Shown in pieces: positions 17,566 through 27,510 of a DNA stretch of 64,000 nucleotides. Each line of letters opens with the position of its first letter. Within the stretch, counting starts at the first letter, position 1. The position numbers and the translations under genes were made by a program. The stretch is from Alphaproteobacteria bacterium CG1_02_46_17 (GTDB lineage Bacteria; Pseudomonadota; Alphaproteobacteria; Micavibrionales; Micavibrionaceae): NCBI GenBank assembly GCA_001871905.1, contig MNUG01000009.1, forward strand, positions 124,001 through 188,000, given 5' to 3'. The notes beneath the pieces were generated by a model. That model saw nothing but the letters and a program-made list of their open reading frames with translations, was not told the DNA's origin and did no database searches.

Positions 17566-19413
17566 ATGGATAAGGAGATCTTACCAGATTCAGTGGCTCA
17601 GGGAGTTTCCGTGATCCGAAAAGGTGCGCGGGAGATCGGTGATGGGCCTGGTGTTTACCGGATGTTGGGCGAAACCGGTGACGTTCTTTATGTGGGCAAA
17701 GCAAAATCGTTAAGTCGTCGGATTATCAGTTATACGCGCCCTTTGTTGTTACCGGTTCGGTTACAGCGGATGATTGCCCAGACGCGACAAATGGAGTTTA
17801 TCAAGACGCAGACAGAGACGGAAGCTTTGCTTTTAGAAGCAAATTTAATCAAGAGCTTGCGCCCGAAATATAACGTTTTACTTAAAGATGATAAGTCCTA
17901 CCCCTATATCTTGATGACGGAAGGACATGACTTCCCGCAGTTGATAAAATACAGGGGGCGACCCAGTGTTAAAGGGAAATATTTCGGCCCTTTTGCCAGC
18001 GGCGTGGCGGTGAATGAAACGCTGTCATTGTTGCAACGGGTTTTTATGTTGCGGAATTGTTCGGATTCCTATTTTGCGTCGCGCAAGACACCTTGTTTGC
18101 AGTATCACATCAAAAGATGTACCGCGCCTTGTGTGGGAAAGGTTGATGGGGGGCAGTATCAATTGCAGGTTCAAGATGCTTTGGATTTTCTTTCTGGAAA
18201 ATCCCGCGAGGTTCAGGAACGTCTGCGCCAATCCATGATGGAGGCCAGTGCGCAGGAAAAATTCGAATTGGCAGCGCAAATGCGTGACCGGATCAGGGTG
18301 TTAACACAAATCCAGTCACGACAAGGGGTCAGCTCGGTTTCCGTGGGGGATGTCGATGTGATGGCGTTGGTCGTGCAGGAAGGCGTTGTTTGTGTTCAGG
18401 TTTTTTTCTATCGCGGAGGGCAGAGTTACGGGAATAAGCCGTTCTTCTGGCGTATCGAGGGGCGGGTCGTCGAGGCGGATATTCTCTCTGGCTTTATTGC
18501 TCAATTTTATCAGGCCCGTCCGGTTCCAGCTCTGGTTTTGGTCAACGTCATGCCCAAAGATGCCTCTTTAATTGAAGGGGCCTATGACGTTAAAATTCGT
18601 GAGGCATATCGGGGTGATCGGGTTGAATTGATGGGGTTGGCCATTCACAATGCTCAAAGTGCTCTGGCGCGGCATCTGGTGGAAAAGGGAAGTGACAGGA
18701 AAATACTGGCGGGATTGGTTGATCTGTTTGGTCTGGATGATGTCCCGCAACGGATCGAGATCTACGATAACTCTCATATCTCCGGCACTAATATGATCGG
18801 CGCGATGGTGGTGGCTTCCCCTGAAGGGTTCGAGAAGAAAGCCTACAGAACTTTCAATATCCGCGAGGCGGGCGCATCTGACGATTACGGCATGATGCGG
18901 GAAGTCATGTTAAGGCGATTTGGAAAAATTGATCTACAGCAAATTGATGTTACTGATAAAAATTGGCCAAATCTCTTGTTGATTGACGGTGGCGCCGGAC
19001 AGTTGAGCGCTGTTTTAGAAGTTTTGGATGAGTTGGGTATTTCTGACTATCTGAGCGTGGTGGGGATTGCCAAAGGTGAGAAACGTAACGCAGGGCGCGA
19101 GAAGTTTTTTATACGGGGGCGCGAGATGTTTCAGCTTCCTATAAGTGACCCTGTTCTGCACTATCTTCAGCGGTTGCGAGATGAAGCCCATAGATTTGCC
19201 ATTGGCACGCACCGCAACAAACGGGATAAGGCTGCACTGGGCAGTAAGCTTGACCATGTGTCGGGTATCGGTGCCAAGCGCAAGAAAGCTTTGTTGTTGC
19301 ATTTTGGGTCTGCTAGGGCAGTCGAAGAAGCTTCCGTTGAAGATCTGGCGAAGGTTGAGGGTGTCTCCGTAATTCTGGCCCAGCAGATATATGATTTTTT
19401 CCATTCTGATTGA
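17566..19413 (+). CDS. uvrC: Excinuclease ABC subunit C
   Basis: A 615-residue nucleotide-excision repair nuclease. It has the GIY-YIG domain (GPGVYRMLGETGDVLYVGKAKSL region), a UVR motif near EKFELAAQMRDRIRVL, an RNase H-like domain (IEIYDNSHISG and LLIDGGAGQL) and C-terminal helix-hairpin-helix motifs (VSGIGAKRKKALL). The frame is open back to 17326, but the first 80 residues lack coding character and family members begin near here. I chose the ATG at 17566 (MDKEILPDS). UvrC cuts on both sides of DNA lesions after UvrAB loading. Confidence 0.95.
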   Translation: MDKEILPDSVAQGVSVIRKGAREIGDGPGVYRMLGETGDVLYVGKAKSLSRRIISYTRPLLLPVRLQRMIAQTRQMEFIKTQTETEALLLEANLIKSLRPKYNVLLKDDKSYPYILMTEGHDFPQLIKYRGRPSVKGKYFGPFASGVAVNETLSLLQRVFMLRNCSDSYFASRKTPCLQYHIKRCTAPCVGKVDGGQYQLQVQDALDFLSGKSREVQERLRQSMMEASAQEKFELAAQMRDRIRVLTQIQSRQGVSSVSVGDVDVMALVVQEGVVCVQVFFYRGGQSYGNKPFFWRIEGRVVEADILSGFIAQFYQARPVPALVLVNVMPKDASLIEGAYDVKIREAYRGDRVELMGLAIHNAQSALARHLVEKGSDRKILAGLVDLFGLDDVPQRIEIYDNSHISGTNMIGAMVVASPEGFEKKAYRTFNIREAGASDDYGMMREVMLRRFGKIDLQQIDVTDKNWPNLLLIDGGAGQLSAVLEVLDELGISDYLSVVGIAKGEKRNAGREKFFIRGREMFQLPISDPVLHYLQRLRDEAHRFAIGTHRNKRDKAALGSKLDHVSGIGAKRKKALLLHFGSARAVEEASVEDLAKVEGVSVILAQQIYDFFHSD

Positions 19414-19609
19414 GTGGATGGACGCGCGCGCGGAGGACTTGATTTCTTTGCTTAAAAAAATGAAAAAAGCCTCATAAATCACTTGCGGAGTTTTTGGCGA
19501 CCGTGCTAGGGTCTTGGCTGTCAGCAAGGTTTTCCGGATGTTTGATCACCATAGTTTGTGTGAAATTGCAATCGGTTACTTGGTAATTTTAGAAAGGTAG
19601 TTGAACCAA

Positions 19610-20341
19610 ATGTTTCATCGTCCTGCAACATCAGATACTCTAACTTCCGAGCAAGGGGAAAAAGAAAATATGAGCCAGGCTCCACAAAACACAGAATCGA
19701 ACGAAAGCTCTGCGGCTGATCGTTCAGTAGATATCCCATCCAGCCCATTCCAACGGCCTGGTCAACCTGCTCCTGCGGCAATGCCAAGTGCGCCACGGGC
19801 TGCTGCTGCTCCGGCTTATAATGCTTACCCGAGTGCATACGGAGTTGGTGCTCCTTCTTCTTCTGCGTCGGCTTCGACTTCTGCTGATGCAGCAAGCCGT
19901 CGTCTGATTATCGGACAAGGTATCACCATGTCAGGTGAGATCGAGTCTTGTGATCTTCTGGTCGTTGAAGGAACAGTCGAAGCTGCTCTGAAAGGCGCAA
20001 GCGTTTTGGAAATTGCAGAAACCGGTATGTTCTACGGGACTGTTGAAATCGACGAAGCTACCATCGCTGGTAAATTCGAAGGCGACTTGACTGTGAATGG
20101 CCGTTTGACAGTTCGTTCGACCGGTTCAATCACTGGAGCGATATCATACAAAGAACTTGCTGTTGAAGCCGGTGCTTTGATTGATGGTAAAATCACTCCA
20201 TTGGGAAGCAAAGGAGCTTCCTCTGAAAAAAAGTCGCATAGGGAGCCGTCCAAGTCGGGCGCTCCCGTAAAGAAAAAAGCAGAGCAAATTTCTCCTGAGG
20301 AAGATGATCTGCCGATTTTGCAACGTGCGGCTGGTCATTAA
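19610..20341 (+). CDS. Bactofilin family cytoskeletal protein
   Basis: A 243-residue protein. An Ala/Ser/Pro-rich disordered N-terminal region of about 95 residues is followed by the bactofilin core, RRLIIGQGITMSGEIESC to about residue 200, with regular beta-helix turns (LLVVEGTVEAAL, TIAGKFEGDLTVNGRL, GSITGAISYKEL). The C-terminus is charged. Bactofilins polymerise without nucleotide and position cell-wall or envelope proteins. ATG at 19610 is preferred to the TTG nine bases earlier, although the AAAGG site suits either. Confidence 0.9.
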   Translation: MFHRPATSDTLTSEQGEKENMSQAPQNTESNESSAADRSVDIPSSPFQRPGQPAPAAMPSAPRAAAAPAYNAYPSAYGVGAPSSSASASTSADAASRRLIIGQGITMSGEIESCDLLVVEGTVEAALKGASVLEIAETGMFYGTVEIDEATIAGKFEGDLTVNGRLTVRSTGSITGAISYKELAVEAGALIDGKITPLGSKGASSEKKSHREPSKSGAPVKKKAEQISPEEDDLPILQRAAGH

Positions 20342-20370
20342 TTGACGGCTATCCAGTTATAGGATTTTTG

Positions 20371-20402
20371 AAAAACCGGATCAGAAATGTTCCGGTTTTT
20401 TC
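20371..20402. terminator. Rho-independent terminator between bactofilin and dxs
   Basis: AAAACCGGA and TCCGGTTTT pair around a ten-base loop, with T-run TTTTTT on the plus strand and A-run before it. The flanking genes converge, so it can serve both directions. Confidence 0.85.
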
Positions 20403-20414
20403 TATACGGGGGAT

Positions 20415-22304
20415 CTATAGGGCTGCGCGAACAATTGCGTCGGCGTTCAATCCGGCCTCACGGTACTGGGCATCTTGTGAATTATGAGTCTGGTATTGAT
20501 CCGGCAAGTGGATGGTACGGATTTTCAAGCCCTGATCCAGAAGTCTTTGGTTGGCAAGTGCTTGTAAGACCAAGGCACCGAATCCGCCGCTTGAGCCTTC
20601 CTCAATCGTAATAAGCGTTTTGTGGGTGGTTGCCAGTTTTTCGATTAAATCCATATCCAGCGGTTTGGCGAAACGGGCATCTGCGATGGTCACTGAATAT
20701 CCTTTTTCTTCCAGAATCGCGGTGGCCTTTTTGCATTCTTCCAGACGTGTTCCGTAAGAGAGCAGAGCAATATCCGTTCCTTTTTGAATGATACGGCCTT
20801 TGCCAATCCTGATTGGTGTGCCGCGCTGGGGAAGGTTTATTCCTGTGCCTTCTCCTCGAGGATAGCGCAGCGCAATCGGGCCATCATTATAGGCGGCGGC
20901 AGTTGCGACCATGTCTTGGAGTTCGGCTTCGTCGCTTGGTGCCATCAAAACCATGTTGGGCAGGCAACCGAGATAGGCAATGTCGAAGGCTCCTGCATGG
21001 GTGGCCCCATCTGCGCCAACTAGACCCGCGCGGTCTATTGCAAAACGGACAGGCAAATTCTGGATGCAGACATCGTGGACAATCTGGTCATAGGCTCGTT
21101 GCAGAAAGGTCGAGTAAATGGCGACAAAGGGTTTTAGTCCTTCGGTGGCCATGCCTGCTGCGAATGTGACGGCATGTTGTTCGGCGATTCCGACGTCAAA
21201 ACAGCGGTCAGGAAATTCCTGTTCGAACAGGTCGAGTCCTGTACCGGATGGCATGGCGGCATTGATTGCGATGATATTTTTGTCGTGTCTGGCTTCTGCG
21301 ATCAGGCTTTGTGCAAAAACTTTTGTATAGGGAGGTGCAGATGCTTTTTGTTTCTTTTGTGTGCCGGACACCACATCAAATTTTACAACCCCGTGCATTT
21401 TGTCAGGGGAGTTTTCTGCCGGAGCATAACCTTTCCCTTTTTGGGTGATAACATGCAACAGGACGGGGCCGTCATGTTTGTTGTCTTTCAGGTTTTTCAG
21501 GATTGGAACCAGTTGTTCCAGATTATGCCCGTCAATCGGGCCGATATAATAGAAACCCAATTCTTCGAATAGCGTGCCTCCACCTATGGCGGCGCGGGCT
21601 GTTTCTTCGGCGCGTTTGGCGGCTTCGCGTAAGGGGGCGGGGAGCTTTTCACTGATGTGCTTGGCGATCTCGCGTGCGCCCATATATTGCTTGCTTGAGA
21701 CAAGGCGTCCCAGATATTTACTCATGGCACCAACAGGCGGCGCGATCGACATCTCGTTGTCGTTCAGGATGACAATCATATTGCTTTTGATGGCTCCGGC
21801 ATTATTCATGGCTTCATATGCCATGCCTGCGGAGATGGAGCCATCGCCGATTACGGCAATCACATAATTATTTTCATTTTTAAGATCGCGGGCGACCGCC
21901 ATACCCAGACCAGCCGAGATGGAGGTCGAGCTATGACCTGCACCGAACGGATCATAGTGGCTTTCCGATCTCTTGGTGAATCCGGACAGACCATCCGGTT
22001 GACGGATTGTATGAATCTGGTGGCGACGGCCGGTCAGCATTTTATGCGGGTAGGCTTGGTGGCCAACATCCCAGATCAATTTGTCTTTCGGGGTATTAAA
22101 TGTGGCATGCAGAGCAACAGTCAGTTCGACGACACCCAGACTTGCCCCCAAATGCCCGCCGGTTTTGGATACGGCGTCAATCAAATCAGTGCGGAGTTCA
22201 TCGGCAATGTTTTTGAGTTGCTCAACAGACAGGTTCTTCAAATCGGCGGGATCGTCGATTTTGGAATTGCGTAGATTGGGAGTGACTAAAGTTTTCTTTG
22301 GCAT
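20415..22304 (-). CDS. dxs: 1-deoxy-D-xylulose-5-phosphate synthase
   Basis: A 629-residue thiamine-diphosphate enzyme that joins pyruvate and glyceraldehyde 3-phosphate, the first step of the MEP isoprenoid pathway. It carries [13 protein letters not shown], the thiamine-binding [18 protein letters not shown], and the transketolase-like pyrimidine domain with [15 protein letters not shown]. The length fits the family. dxr, ispA and uppS of the same route lie in this window. It ends next to the shared terminator with the bactofilin gene. Confidence 0.97.
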   Translation of the reverse strand: MPKKTLVTPNLRNSKIDDPADLKNLSVEQLKNIADELRTDLIDAVSKTGGHLGASLGVVELTVALHATFNTPKDKLIWDVGHQAYPHKMLTGRRHQIHTIRQPDGLSGFTKRSESHYDPFGAGHSSTSISAGLGMAVARDLKNENNYVIAVIGDGSISAGMAYEAMNNAGAIKSNMIVILNDNEMSIAPPVGAMSKYLGRLVSSKQYMGAREIAKHISEKLPAPLREAAKRAEETARAAIGGGTLFEELGFYYIGPIDGHNLEQLVPILKNLKDNKHDGPVLLHVITQKGKGYAPAENSPDKMHGVVKFDVVSGTQKKQKASAPPYTKVFAQSLIAEARHDKNIIAINAAMPSGTGLDLFEQEFPDRCFDVGIAEQHAVTFAAGMATEGLKPFVAIYSTFLQRAYDQIVHDVCIQNLPVRFAIDRAGLVGADGATHAGAFDIAYLGCLPNMVLMAPSDEAELQDMVATAAAYNDGPIALRYPRGEGTGINLPQRGTPIRIGKGRIIQKGTDIALLSYGTRLEECKKATAILEEKGYSVTIADARFAKPLDMDLIEKLATTHKTLITIEEGSSGGFGALVLQALANQRLLDQGLKIRTIHLPDQYQTHNSQDAQYREAGLNADAIVRAAL

Positions 22305-22351
22305 TTGATGCTTTTATAGTTTTTCTTTAGCAAAGTCACCATTTTGAAAAT

Positions 22352-22380
22352 TGACATAAGTTTGTAATTCTGTTACCATG
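22352..22380 (+). promoter_or_regulatory. Sigma-70-type promoter for the exported small protein gene
   Basis: TTGACA (22352-22357), a 17-base spacer and TACCAT (22375-22380). The gene it would serve starts at 22421 with an AAGGAG ribosome site. Confidence 0.65.
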
Positions 22381-22420
22381 CTGCGAATACAGAATAGTGT
22401 TAAAGCAAAAGGAGAAAATA

Positions 22421-22906
22421 ATGTTGAGGGGGTTAAGAAAAAGGGTATTGCCATTGTCGTTTTTGGCTGCCGTGACAGGTCTTTCTGTGGATGCTTATGC
22501 TCAATATGATTTTGTCACTAGTGCTGCTTTAGGTGCTATGGCGGTAGACTCTTTGAGCGGAGATTCAGATAAGAAATCTGCTGCGGTTCACAAAGAGGAG
22601 CGAGAAAATAAACTAGTTGAGTTGGCAACTTCAGAAGCTTATGAGGGTATGAGGATACCAGTTTCAGGACACCCTTTTGTGGCCAGTAATCCTGAAAAAT
22701 GGCTTCCAGAATGCCAGAAACAGTTTTCCATCCGAGTGGGTGTCCGTGATGGTGTAACCCCTCAGCTTGCCAAACAGGTTCTAGAATGCGTAAGCGAAAA
22801 GCATGAGGATAATAAGGGCATGTTTTTGCTCGGTATGCTTGGCGGTACCGCTCTCATTGTTGGGGCCACTTGTGTTGCCGCATCTAACAGACGGCAGCCA
22901 CTGTAA
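22421..22906 (+). CDS. Exported hypothetical protein with C-terminal membrane helix
   Basis: A 161-residue protein of unknown family. A signal peptide ends near VDAYA; the mature part is polar with two spaced cysteines (LPECQKQF and VLECVSEK), and a hydrophobic segment GMFLLGMLGGTALIVGATCV lies near the end. Start 22421 is preferred over GTG 22397 because AAGGAG sits eight bases upstream. It interrupts the usual ispA-dxs order on the opposite strand and has its own promoter. Confidence 0.7.
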   Translation: MLRGLRKRVLPLSFLAAVTGLSVDAYAQYDFVTSAALGAMAVDSLSGDSDKKSAAVHKEERENKLVELATSEAYEGMRIPVSGHPFVASNPEKWLPECQKQFSIRVGVRDGVTPQLAKQVLECVSEKHEDNKGMFLLGMLGGTALIVGATCVAASNRRQPL

Positions 22907-22940
22907 ACTTCATATAAAGCCTTACAACTATATGGTAACA

Positions 22941-23852
22941 TTATGCCCGACGGTTCAGCACATAATAAGCCAGTTGTTCGAGCATGTCTGCGCGCCCCTG
23001 AAAGACGTGCAGGTGGCTGATGGCTTGTTCAACCAGCATTTCTGCGCGTTGTTGGGCTTGCTCTTTCCCGAGGGTTGATACGAAGGTCGATTTTCCGGCT
23101 TTTTCGTCTTGGTTGGCAGGTTTGCCGCTTTCGTTCGGGTCTGCTTCGACGTCGAGAATATCGTCGGTGACCTGAAAGGCCAGACCAAGGTCATAGGCAT
23201 AAGAGGTCAGGGAGCGACGGTAAGAATCTCCGCCTTTGCCAAGGATTGCTCCGGCTTCGCAGGAGAAGGCCATCAATTTTCCGGTTTTCATGCGTTGCAT
23301 GCGGGAAATTGTGCCCAGATCAAATTCGGTATTTTCGCCGATCAGGTCGAGCATCTGTCCACCGACCATTCCGTGTGGGCCTGCGGCATCGGCTAGGGCA
23401 GCTATCAACGCACAACGGACATATGGGTCTTCGTGTGTTTCTGAGGCCGAGAGAATCTGGAAGGCCATTGTTAATAGACCATCCCCTGCAAGAACAGCCG
23501 TGGCTTCGTCATAGGCGCGGTGTACGGTCAGTTTCCCACGGCGCATGTCGGAATTATCCATGGCGGGCAAGTCATCGTGAATTAGAGAATAGGCGTGAAC
23601 CAGTTCAATGGCGGCGGCGACGCGTTTGGCGCGGGAAGGATCAACATTGAACAGTTTGGCTGATTGCATCACCATAAAGGGACGCAGACGTTTTCCTCCG
23701 GCCAATGTTCCATAGCGCATCGCGTCATATAGCTGGGCTTCGGCCAGATCGGTTTCGGGCAACAGGCGCGCAATGGCTTTGTCCACCATCTGGACGGTAT
23801 CTTCCAGAGCTTCTTTAAGTTCGGGGCTGGTCTCGCGTGGGGACGGGGCCAT
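22941..23852 (-). CDS. ispA: Geranylgeranyl/farnesyl diphosphate synthase
   Basis: A 303-residue trans-prenyltransferase. The first Asp-rich motif is DDLPAMDNSDMRRG and the second DDILD, both needed for magnesium and substrate binding; GGKRLRP is the pyrophosphate-binding segment. It extends allylic diphosphates with isopentenyl diphosphate. A good ribosome site (GGAGAAC) precedes the ATG. It follows xseB by 17 bases, the usual alphaproteobacterial arrangement. The exact chain length cannot be read off safely. Confidence 0.93.
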   Translation of the reverse strand: MAPSPRETSPELKEALEDTVQMVDKAIARLLPETDLAEAQLYDAMRYGTLAGGKRLRPFMVMQSAKLFNVDPSRAKRVAAAIELVHAYSLIHDDLPAMDNSDMRRGKLTVHRAYDEATAVLAGDGLLTMAFQILSASETHEDPYVRCALIAALADAAGPHGMVGGQMLDLIGENTEFDLGTISRMQRMKTGKLMAFSCEAGAILGKGGDSYRRSLTSYAYDLGLAFQVTDDILDVEADPNESGKPANQDEKAGKSTFVSTLGKEQAQQRAEMLVEQAISHLHVFQGRADMLEQLAYYVLNRRA

Positions 23853-23870
23853 TTTGTTCTCCTATTGCAG

Positions 23871-24113
23871 TTATTGGTCGAGTGGTTCGGTCGATAATGT
23901 TCCGTTCGGGCCGACAGTGATCTTTTCAATTTTCATACGGGCTTCGCGGAGTTTTGTTTCACAGTGGGTTTTGAGAGAGATGCCGCGTTCGTATGACTCA
24001 ATGGATTGTTCCAAAGATGTTTTTCCTGTTTCCAGATTGCGAATAATGTTTTCGAGCTCCTCAAGGGCATCTTCGAAGTTCATGGACTCGACAGGTTTGG
24101 CTTTGGTCGTCAT
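23871..24113 (-). CDS. xseB: Exodeoxyribonuclease VII small subunit
   Basis: An 80-residue protein with the family core MNFEDALEELENIIRNLETG and LEQSIESYERGISL, two helices that bind XseA. With XseA it degrades single-stranded DNA. The length matches the family. It begins the xseB-ispA transcript. Confidence 0.93.
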   Translation of the reverse strand: MTTKAKPVESMNFEDALEELENIIRNLETGKTSLEQSIESYERGISLKTHCETKLREARMKIEKITVGPNGTLSTEPLDQ

Positions 24114-24226
24114 TTCTAAATTTCTAAGCGGTACTGTTAAAATTTTGTGTGGGGCAGAGTTTAGGTCAGGACGGCATGTTTCTCAACTTAATTTTTCTTT
24201 CTAAATCAACCTATTCAGTGGTTTTT

Positions 24227-24856
24227 TTAGTATTTGAATGCGCTTTTGCATAATTTATTGATAATGCAGCGGTCACATTCCGGTTTCCGCGCCTTACAGA
24301 TATATCGACCGTGCAGAATTAACCAGTGATGGGCGTGGCGCTTGAACTCCTGAGGGATGGCTTTCTCCAGCTTTTTCTCAATGACTTTTACGGTCTCTCC
24401 TGTGGCAAGGCCTGTGCGGTTGGAGACCCGGAATACATGGGTGTCAACGGCTATGGTGGGGTGGCCGAAAGCGATATTCAACACCACATTGGCGGTTTTT
24501 CGTCCGACGCCGGGCAGGGCAACGAGTTCTTCCATCGTTTTGGGAACATTTCCGTCATGTTTTTCAACCAGTTGGCGTGACATTTCAATGACGTTGGCAG
24601 CTTTGGAATTATACAGGCCAATGGTTTTGATGTGTTCTTTTAGACCATCCAGACCTAACCCCAGCATTTTTTGTGGCGTATCAATGAGCTTGAAGAGTTT
24701 TTCGGTGGCCTTGTTAACACCCGTATCGGTTGCTTGGGCAGAAAGAATAACCGCGACCAGTAGGGTGTAGGTATTAACCGAGTTCAGTTCGCCTTTTGGG
24801 TCCGGATTTTGGGCATGTAACAGGCGAAACATTTCATGGATATTTTCTTTCTTCAT
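24227..24856 (-). CDS. nth: Endonuclease III
   Basis: A 209-residue DNA glycosylase/AP lyase for oxidised pyrimidines. It has the helix-hairpin-helix LPGVGRKTANVV with the catalytic Lys, the catalytic Asp in AVDTHVFRVSNR and a C-terminal [4Fe-4S] loop C-x6-C-x2-C-x5-C (CKARKPECDRC). The frame opens to 24937 but the internal ATG at 24856 (MKKENIHEMF) gives the family length. The gene is divergent from the alkyltransferase gene, giving a small DNA-repair pair. Confidence 0.95.
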   Translation of the reverse strand: MKKENIHEMFRLLHAQNPDPKGELNSVNTYTLLVAVILSAQATDTGVNKATEKLFKLIDTPQKMLGLGLDGLKEHIKTIGLYNSKAANVIEMSRQLVEKHDGNVPKTMEELVALPGVGRKTANVVLNIAFGHPTIAVDTHVFRVSNRTGLATGETVKVIEKKLEKAIPQEFKRHAHHWLILHGRYICKARKPECDRCIINKLCKSAFKY

Positions 24857-24891
24857 GTTTAGGTTATACAGTGAACCCACGGAGAAATCAT

Positions 24892-25512
24892 ATGAAATTT
24901 GATCATCTGAATTTGATATTTGATACCCATCCCGCAAAACGTCCGGTGATGAATGTCAGGTTGCGGGATGATGTTTGTCCTGACCAATTATTTTACGGCA
25001 CTGTTTCATCTCCATTTGGGGCGATGACTTTGATCTGGTGTGAGGAAGGTCTTTGTTATCTGGGATTTGAAGAACAGCGCTCTTTGGAAAAAATTGCTCA
25101 TTTCTTTCCAGGCGTGTCTGTTAAAAAAGACCAGCAAGGTGTCAGGGCATATGCAGATAAAATTCTCGCGGTCTGGCGTGGCGAGGCCACAGAAAAACTG
25201 GCACTGATTGTTTCAGGAACAGCATTTCAGAAAAAAGTTTGGGAATGCTTACTTCATATTCCTTGTGGACATGTGGTGAGTTATGGCGCAGTTGCTGAAT
25301 TTGTCGGCCGATCGACGGCTGTTCGTGCAGTTGGTTCCGCCGTTGGGGCAAACCCTGTATCGCTGCTCATTCCATGCCACCGTGTGATCCAGAAAAATGG
25401 TTCCGTTTGTCATTACGGATGGGGAGATGCCATGAAGCAGAAACTTTTGAAGATGGAAGTTAGTCTAAATTCAGAAAATCCTGCATGTTGTAATATCCGG
25501 CAGGCTGGTTGA
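24892..25512 (+). CDS. ogt: Methylated-DNA--[protein]-cysteine S-methyltransferase
   Basis: A 206-residue suicide repair protein removing alkyl groups from O6-alkylguanine. The active-site motif is IPCHRVI, with VVSYGAVAEFVGRSTAVRAVGSAVGANP as the DNA-binding helix and asparagine-hinge region. The start at 24892 (MKFDHLNL) is preferred; the longer frame runs into the nth promoter region. Its last 53 bases overlap the convergent dapB gene. ogt and ada C-terminal domains cannot be separated by sequence alone; the symbol is provisional. Confidence 0.92.
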   Translation: MKFDHLNLIFDTHPAKRPVMNVRLRDDVCPDQLFYGTVSSPFGAMTLIWCEEGLCYLGFEEQRSLEKIAHFFPGVSVKKDQQGVRAYADKILAVWRGEATEKLALIVSGTAFQKKVWECLLHIPCGHVVSYGAVAEFVGRSTAVRAVGSAVGANPVSLLIPCHRVIQKNGSVCHYGWGDAMKQKLLKMEVSLNSENPACCNIRQAG

Positions 25513-26242
25513 TTAACCAACGGGCGGCTTGCAAGGATCCGCGTGCGAATAGGGATCTGTCGGTTGCTTTGTGGGTTAGCTCTAAACGCTCACCATTCCC
25601 TAAAAACATAACGGTATGTTCGCCGACAATATCACCACCGCGAATGACCGAGAAGCCAATTTCATCCTTGGTGCGGGTTCCTGTGTGCCCGTGACGGTCA
25701 AAAACGGAATTGCTGGAAAATGAAATATTCCGACCTTCGGCAGCAGCTTTGCCCAATGCCAGTGCTGTTCCCGATGGGGCATCGACTTTTTTACTGTGGT
25801 GGGCTTCAAGAATTTCAATGGCAAAATCATTCCCCAGAATTTCTGCGGCCTTTTTTACGAACTGGCTGAGCAGATTTACACCAAGTGAAGAATTCGGTGT
25901 GTATAGGATAGGGGCCATTTGTGAGGCTTCACGAATAGCCTCCATTTGGGTTTCGGAAATGCCGGTCGTTCCTATCAATAACGGTTTTTTTGTGCTGGCA
26001 GCAACCCGCGCATGGCGGACGCTGGCCTCAGGGGCGGTGAAATCAATTACCAGATCCGAGACAGCAAACAAGTCTTCAATATCTTTCAGGATGGGGATAT
26101 TTTCAGGCAGGTTTTCTTTGTCACGCGTGATCCCTCCGGCTAGATACAGGTCAGAAGAGGCCATGATCTCTTTGATCAGAAGTTTCCCCATACGTCCCGT
26201 GCAACCGGCAATACCTATTTTAAGATTCTTTCCTGTTGCCAT
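25460..26242 (-). CDS. dapB: 4-hydroxy-tetrahydrodipicolinate reductase
   Basis: A 260-residue NAD(P)H-dependent reductase of the lysine/diaminopimelate pathway. It shows the dinucleotide motif GIAGCTGRMG, the segment VIDFTAPEA, the catalytic motif LEAHHSKKVDAPSGTALALG and GERLELTHKATDR. AGAGGA precedes the start. It follows dnaJ with a 13-base gap. Its 3' end overlaps the convergent alkyltransferase gene. Confidence 0.96.
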   Translation of the reverse strand: MATGKNLKIGIAGCTGRMGKLLIKEIMASSDLYLAGGITRDKENLPENIPILKDIEDLFAVSDLVIDFTAPEASVRHARVAASTKKPLLIGTTGISETQMEAIREASQMAPILYTPNSSLGVNLLSQFVKKAAEILGNDFAIEILEAHHSKKVDAPSGTALALGKAAAEGRNISFSSNSVFDRHGHTGTRTKDEIGFSVIRGGDIVGEHTVMFLGNGERLELTHKATDRSLFARGSLQAARWLINQPAGYYNMQDFLNLD

Positions 26243-26255
26243 GTTTTTATTCCTC

Positions 26256-27410
26256 TTACTCTCTGATATCGTCCCAGAGTTCTTTCATCTTTTTGAAAAA
26301 GCCTTCACTTTCAGGGGTGTTTTTACGGCCACTTTTTTGCAAGGTTTCGTCCAGTTGTTTCATCAGGTCGGTCTGTTTTTTATCCAGATTGACCGGCGTT
26401 TCGACAAAGATTTCTATAAAGAGATCGCCACGGGATTCCGAGCGCATAATGCTCATCCCTTTGCCTTTGACCCGCACCTGTTGTCCGGTTTGTGTGCCGG
26501 ATGGAATCTTGATCGAGTTTTTCTGGCCTTCAATAGTCGGGACTTCGATATTCCCCCCTAATGCGGCGGTGGTCATTGGAACCGGTACGCGGCAATGGAG
26601 TGTTGCTCCGTCGCGTTTGAAAAATTTATGAGGTTTGATGTTAATCAGGACGTACAGGTCGCCGCTTTCCCCACCGCGAACACCTGCTTCACCTTGTCCT
26701 GCCAGACGAATACGCTGTCCTTCCGAAATCCCTGCGGGAATAGAAACCTTGACGGTTTTTTCTCCGCGCATTCTTCCTGCGCCGCCACATTTCTTGCAAG
26801 GTGATTTGATGATTGTTCCTGCGCCATTACAGGTTCCGCAAGTACGCTCGATCGTGAAAAACCCCTGTTGGGCGCGGACGCGTCCCGATCCATGACAGTC
26901 GGGGCATTGCTCCGGTTTTCCGCCGTCGGCTGATCCGGTTCCGTTGCAGTCGTCACAGGTTTCAACGGTCGGAATTTTCAGTTTGGCATCTTTACCTTTG
27001 AAGGAGTCTTCCAAAGAAATATCCAGCGAGAACTGCATGTCAGACCCGCGCATCGGGCCAGAGCGGTTGCGGCGCCCGCCACCACTCATGATATCGCCGA
27101 ACATATCCTCGAAAATATCCGAGAAAGCTGATCCAAATCCGGCGTTACCACCAAATCCTGCACCACCCGCGCCCATGCCGGCAGGGCCATCGGCCCCGAA
27201 ACGGTCATAGGCTGCACGTTTTTGTGGGTCTTTCAAAACATCATACGCCTGATTGACAATCTTGAATTTTTCTTCAGCTTCAATTGGATTGTCTTTGTTG
27301 CGGTCAGGGTGAAACTGCATGGCCATCTTGCGATAGGCTTTTTTCATATCCTCTTCGCTGGCGTCTCTCTCAACACCTAGAATTTTATAATAATCTTTTT
27401 CGTCGCTCAT
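26256..27410 (-). CDS. dnaJ: Chaperone DnaJ
   Basis: A 384-residue Hsp40 co-chaperone. It has the J domain with HPD (FHPDRNKDN), a Gly-rich linker, and four CxxCxGxG zinc motifs ([32 protein letters not shown]). It stimulates DnaK ATPase and delivers unfolded proteins. It lies 100 bases downstream of dnaK, with a hairpin between. Confidence 0.97.
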   Translation of the reverse strand: MSDEKDYYKILGVERDASEEDMKKAYRKMAMQFHPDRNKDNPIEAEEKFKIVNQAYDVLKDPQKRAAYDRFGADGPAGMGAGGAGFGGNAGFGSAFSDIFEDMFGDIMSGGGRRNRSGPMRGSDMQFSLDISLEDSFKGKDAKLKIPTVETCDDCNGTGSADGGKPEQCPDCHGSGRVRAQQGFFTIERTCGTCNGAGTIIKSPCKKCGGAGRMRGEKTVKVSIPAGISEGQRIRLAGQGEAGVRGGESGDLYVLINIKPHKFFKRDGATLHCRVPVPMTTAALGGNIEVPTIEGQKNSIKIPSGTQTGQQVRVKGKGMSIMRSESRGDLFIEIFVETPVNLDKKQTDLMKQLDETLQKSGRKNTPESEGFFKKMKELWDDIRE

Positions 27411-27463
27411 TTTTTATTCTGTTCTGTTTCCATTGGAGTGAATGGAGGTTAATCGCAGAAAGA

Positions 27464-27498
27464 AGGACAGGTGGCCGGACATTCCAGCCGCCTGTCCT
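27464..27498 (-). terminator. Hairpin between dnaK and dnaJ
   Basis: AGGACAGG and CCTGTCCT pair, with an inner GGC/GCC extension. On the minus strand it lies between dnaK and dnaJ and is followed by TCTTTCT. It may attenuate read-through or mark an RNA-processing site. Confidence 0.5.
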
Positions 27499-27510
27499 AT
27501 TCGTATATCC

